Shown here: piece by piece, positions 7,307 to 9,402 of the stretch | Layout of the letters: each line of letters starts with the position of its first letter | Numbering within the stretch: the first letter of the stretch is position 1 | Assembly: GCA_025997495.1 (NCBI GenBank) | Contig: BNUR01000118.1 | Span: 1-9,402, forward strand | Reading direction: 5' to 3' | DNA length: 9,402 bases | Source: Spirochaetia bacterium | Lineage (GTDB): Bacteria; Spirochaetota; Spirochaetia; Treponematales; Breznakiellaceae | Made by a program: the position numbers and the translations under genes | The notes under the pieces: model-generated | What the model saw: the letters and a program-made list of their open reading frames with translations, nothing else | What the model was told of the DNA's origin: nothing | Databases searched by the model: none

Positions 7307-7357
7307 TAATTTCCGTGCAAGGGATTGAGTCTCAATGATTAACACAACGGGAGGAGG

Positions 7358-7382
7358 GGGGCATGGCGGGCGCTCATGCCCC
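7358..7382. terminator. Hairpin between convergent genes, possible bidirectional terminator
   Basis: GGGGCATG (7358-7365) and CATGCCCC (7375-7382) form a perfect 8-bp GC-rich stem around a 9-nt loop, 51 nt past the VOC stop and 30 nt past the stop of the convergent transporter gene. Neither side has a T tract, so a standard intrinsic terminator is not shown; position is the main argument. Confidence 0.3.
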
Positions 7383-7412
7383 GTCCCGTCCGGCTGTGTC
7401 GGCAGCGGCAGG

Positions 7413-9002
7413 TCAAGGCGCCCGGTATTTCTCCCGCCGCTCATCCAACACCGTCTGCCCCCCCGAAGCCATCCAGTCCGCAAGCCCCGCGTCATACACC
7501 TTGTCAAAGCTCCCCACCGGACAGGTAATTGATTCAACAAAAATTACTATCGACTTGTCTACCAGGGTCTGGAACAAGGGTCCAATCGTGGTTAATGGGG
7601 AAGATGTACTGACAACCGGGCCGGGTTTGGCGTTACGCATGGACGTATTGTAGGCGGCGGACACCAGTTCCGAAGGCCAGGGATACCCCGCCGCAATCGC
7701 CGCAATGCTTTGTTCCTCGGTCTCAAGGAACAGGCCGTTCATCATCGGGGTGTAGTCGATGTTCTGGGCGCTGTTCTGAATCCAGCCATCGGGGGCGCCG
7801 GGGATAAGCTTGGGGATGCCGTCAACAATGGTGTGGACAATACCCTCCGGGCCGGTTTGGATAAAGTGGTAGTTTTCGTATTTTGAAAGCCAGTTCAGGT
7901 ACCGCATGGCCGCATCGGGATTTTTTGAGGCGGCGGGGACAAAGAAATAAACCCCCGCAGGATCATAGGAAATTTTATGGGTGATGCCGTCGCTCGAAGT
8001 CATGCAGTCCACCGCTACCCAGTTGCCGTCGGGAACATTCTTTTTAAGATCCGTAAAAAGGGAATCGTTTTCCCGGAAAATCTGATCCCAGTTATGCCCA
8101 AAGGAACCGACAACCCCGCTCTTCAAAAGATTTTTCAGGGTATCCTCATTGGTGTAGAGGGGGAAGTCACGATCGATGAGCCCGGCGTTAAACATTTTGT
8201 TGAGGAACCGGACCCCTTCCTTGTAACCGGGGAGCAGGAAATACCGTTCAGCCACCGTATCGGTCCATTTTACCTTGTCGGAAACCGCGGGGTCCAGGAA
8301 GGATTCCAGGATGTTTCCTGCGGTCCACCGGACATCGGTAGTCATAATATAGGGGATAACCCGGTTCCGCCCCACATTGCCGGGATCCTTTTCCTTAAAC
8401 GCAACCAGGGCGTCGTAGTATTCCTGTGTGGTGGTGGGAATCGGCAGCCCCAGCTTGTCCAGCCAGTCCTTGCGGATAAAGGTGTTGAGCCGGGCAAGGT
8501 TCATACGCTTGCCGGGAATTGACCACACCTTTCCGGTGGCGGCGTCCTCCCCGCGGCGAATTAACTCACGGCCCGGGAGCGCAGGATCCGGCCCCAGGAA
8601 GTTTTTAAGATCCCCCAGGGTAGTATCAATGTAGGGGCTAAGATCATAAATCCCCCCCATGCCCGCCCAACTGTTAATATTATCGTAACTGTAGGTAATA
8701 CTGACATCCGGCGGATTCCCCGCCGCCATCAGATTGATCATCGCCTGGGTTTCCTCAAACCGCGGTACCCGGACAAATTCCACTTCGATGTTTTCATCCG
8801 CCAGCACCTTCTCCTTGATCCACTTTGTCCACTGATTATTGGTGGGGTCTGTTTTGCCCCCGTCGGTGCCGCGGTCGTAAATTTCCACGGAGATTTTTGC
8901 CCGTTTGCCGGATCCGGGTTTGCCGCCGCCGCAGCTCATAAGAAGCACACTAAGCGCAGCCGCACAGAAAATGATACGAACCGACCATGTAAAGATTTTC
9001 AT
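7413..9002 (-). CDS. ABC sugar transporter substrate-binding lipoprotein, LplA/YtcQ type
   Basis: 529 aa from the ATG at 9002. Residues 1-23 form a lipoprotein signal peptide (VLLMS before Cys24), followed by a Gly-rich tether. The body is a family 1 extracellular solute-binding protein: the INLMAAGNPPDV segment (89-100) and FIRKDWLDKLGLPIPTT...ALVAFKEKDP (175-207) are hallmarks of the LplA/YtcQ branch, and length (about 530) fits it. That branch is commonly annotated as putative aldouronate or complex-oligosaccharide binding; the actual ligand is unknown here. The protein would hand sugars to ABC permeases from the periplasm. No permease gene follows: the next gene downstream is convergent. 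Upstream, divergent, is an AraC-type regulator that probably controls it. An in-frame upstream ATG at 9077 is rejected, as it would add 25 residues before the signal peptide and ignore the strong ribosome binding site. Confidence 0.88.
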   Translation of the reverse strand: MKIFTWSVRIIFCAAALSVLLMSCGGGKPGSGKRAKISVEIYDRGTDGGKTDPTNNQWTKWIKEKVLADENIEVEFVRVPRFEETQAMINLMAAGNPPDVSITYSYDNINSWAGMGGIYDLSPYIDTTLGDLKNFLGPDPALPGRELIRRGEDAATGKVWSIPGKRMNLARLNTFIRKDWLDKLGLPIPTTTQEYYDALVAFKEKDPGNVGRNRVIPYIMTTDVRWTAGNILESFLDPAVSDKVKWTDTVAERYFLLPGYKEGVRFLNKMFNAGLIDRDFPLYTNEDTLKNLLKSGVVGSFGHNWDQIFRENDSLFTDLKKNVPDGNWVAVDCMTSSDGITHKISYDPAGVYFFVPAASKNPDAAMRYLNWLSKYENYHFIQTGPEGIVHTIVDGIPKLIPGAPDGWIQNSAQNIDYTPMMNGLFLETEEQSIAAIAAGYPWPSELVSAAYNTSMRNAKPGPVVSTSSPLTTIGPLFQTLVDKSIVIFVESITCPVGSFDKVYDAGLADWMASGGQTVLDERREKYRAP

Positions 9003-9006
9003 ACGT

Positions 9007-9011
9007 CCTCC
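9007..9011 (-). promoter_or_regulatory. Ribosome binding site fixing the solute-binding protein start
   Basis: On the minus strand GGAGG lies 4 nt before ATG 9002. A second GGAGG (9016-9020) lies 13 nt upstream of the start. Both lie inside the longer frame that begins at 9077, which argues for the shorter protein. Confidence 0.75.
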
Positions 9012-9054
9012 AGATCCTCCTTTATGAGGGTCTTTTGGGGCTGAAACAATAGGA

Positions 9055-9060
9055 ATTATA
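9055..9060 (-). promoter_or_regulatory. -10 element of the solute-binding protein promoter
   Basis: Minus-strand TATAAT, a perfect -10 hexamer, about 53 nt upstream of the start codon. No good -35 lies at 16-18 bp (best ATTTAA/TTTAAT-like). The -35 zone coincides with the repeat at 9068-9086, which would suit an activator-dependent promoter (inference). Confidence 0.45.
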
Positions 9061-9067
9061 AAGAAAA

Positions 9068-9115
9068 CGGGTATCAATTAAATATTTCAACTCAGGAATC
9101 TTTAATATATACCCG
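9068..9115. promoter_or_regulatory. Paired 19-bp inverted elements, candidate regulator binding sites
   Basis: The plus-strand 19-mer at 9068-9086 (CGGGTATCAATTAAATATT) and the minus-strand 19-mer at 9115-9097 (CGGGTATATATTAAAGATT) agree at 16 of 19 positions, sharing CGGGTAT, ATTAAA and ATT. Their centres are 29 bp apart, nearly three helical turns. The first lies just upstream of the minus-strand -10 and covers its -35 zone. Position between a divergent AraC-type regulator and its likely target suggests a two-site operator. Confidence 0.5.
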
Positions 9116-9125
9116 ATATATTAAA
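9101..9125. repeat. Perfect 10-bp inverted repeat with 5-bp spacer
   Basis: TTTAATATAT (9101-9110), spacer ACCCG, ATATATTAAA (9116-9125). The left arm and spacer overlap the second 19-bp element, so the right arm adds a third, partial copy of the ATATATTAAA core facing the regulator gene. It may be an operator or cruciform; AT-richness makes chance palindromes somewhat more likely. Confidence 0.5.
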
Positions 9126-9170
9126 TTAGTACATTCTTTTAATAAAAAATGGATAGTAAATACAATTTAT

Positions 9171-9402
9171 ATGGCAAGGATTAAAGGTGCGGATTATGTT
9201 TACCCACCCCCTCATGATGCACCGGTAGAGGAGGGGCTTGTACCGGATATTGACTATTTAGTATACCGTGAATGCGCTCCATCCTGGCAGATTGTTGGTA
9301 AATATGATTTCCCTTTTTGGGACCTTACCTATGTAACCAAGGGGGCGGCCCGGTATACCATTGACGGGGCGGACTATGATCTGGCCGAAGGGGACTTCCT
9401 TT
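9171..9402 (+). CDS. AraC-type transcriptional regulator, N-terminal part (runs off right edge)
   Basis: 77 complete codons from ATG 9171 are visible, with no stop before the window ends. The segment WDLTYVTKGAARYTIDG...YDLAEGDFL is the characteristic start of the cupin-like sugar-sensing arm domain of AraC-family regulators; the C-terminal helix-turn-helix would lie outside the window. No in-frame ATG, GTG or TTG occurs between this ATG and the upstream AT-rich leader, and no clear Shine-Dalgarno sequence precedes it, so the translation start is weakly supported. It is divergent from the solute-binding protein gene, a frequent arrangement for a local regulator of a sugar transporter. LacI-type or other cupin proteins are less likely. 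Confidence 0.75.
   Translation, partial: MARIKGADYVYPPPHDAPVEEGLVPDIDYLVYRECAPSWQIVGKYDFPFWDLTYVTKGAARYTIDGADYDLAEGDFL

Noticed and set aside
7324..7336. ATTGAG/CTCAAT palindrome after the VOC gene as a terminator
   Set aside because: At most a 5-bp AT-rich stem with a 3-nt loop and no T tract.
7977..8522. 181-aa open frame on the plus strand within the solute-binding protein gene
   Set aside because: It is fully antisense to a clearly recognised family, with no domain of its own.
9003..9077. N-terminal extension of the solute-binding protein from ATG 9077
   Set aside because: It would place 25 residues ahead of a complete lipoprotein signal peptide, spans two Shine-Dalgarno sequences and overlaps the likely promoter -10.
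1..9402. SusC/SusD-type or TonB-dependent glycan uptake, CRISPR, tRNA, rRNA, transposase or phage genes
   Set aside because: Looked for and not seen: the barrel lacks a plug and TonB box, and there is no regular short repeat array, RNA gene or recombinase.

Overview
The window looks like part of a host-associated or gut spirochaete genome, most plausibly Treponema of the termite-gut type. The grounds are roughly balanced GC with AT-rich promoters, an abundance of lipoproteins, a spirochaete-style outer-membrane beta-barrel without any TonB/SusC/SusD partner, and an LplA-type sugar-binding lipoprotein next to an AraC-type regulator. This assignment is inferred from protein style; no rRNA or other marker gene is present.

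Left two thirds (about 1-6670, + strand): one apparent four-gene envelope operon. It holds (a) the 3' part of a lipoprotein made of three tandem beta-sandwich-like repeats, whose lipobox Cys lies at the very left edge; (b) a 581-aa lipoprotein of carbohydrate esterase family 15 (glucuronoyl methylesterase-like), with the nucleophile motif GMSRWGK and a late His but with Ser where the canonical catalytic Glu should be; (c) a 479-aa signal-peptide-bearing outer-membrane beta-barrel; and (d) a 748-aa lipoprotein with two InlB-B-repeat-like modules, a TPR-like segment and a large unrecognised C-terminal region. Gaps are 29, 59 and 10 nt. The 59-nt gap is almost filled by a perfect hairpin plus GTTTT that abuts the next ribosome binding site. 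The operon closes with a hairpin/T-tract terminator at about 6636-6667.

Right third (about 6670-9402): a small VOC/glyoxalase-fold gene (+) lies convergent to a sugar-type ABC solute-binding lipoprotein gene (-) of the LplA/YtcQ kind. Divergent from the latter, across a 168-nt AT-rich region, is the start of an AraC-type regulator that runs off the right edge. The divergent region carries two matching 19-bp elements in inverted orientation (16/19 identical) and an overlapping perfect 10-bp inverted repeat, a good candidate for the regulator's binding sites.

How it may fit together (inference): the CE15 enzyme would act on glucuronoyl esters of xylan-lignin material at the cell surface, the repeat lipoproteins and barrel could bind and pass oligosaccharides across the outer membrane, and the LplA-type protein, a family often annotated as binding aldouronates, would capture products in the periplasm under AraC control. 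The four-gene envelope cassette is the most interesting unit: a possible spirochaetal counterpart of a Sus-type glycan system built from unrelated parts.
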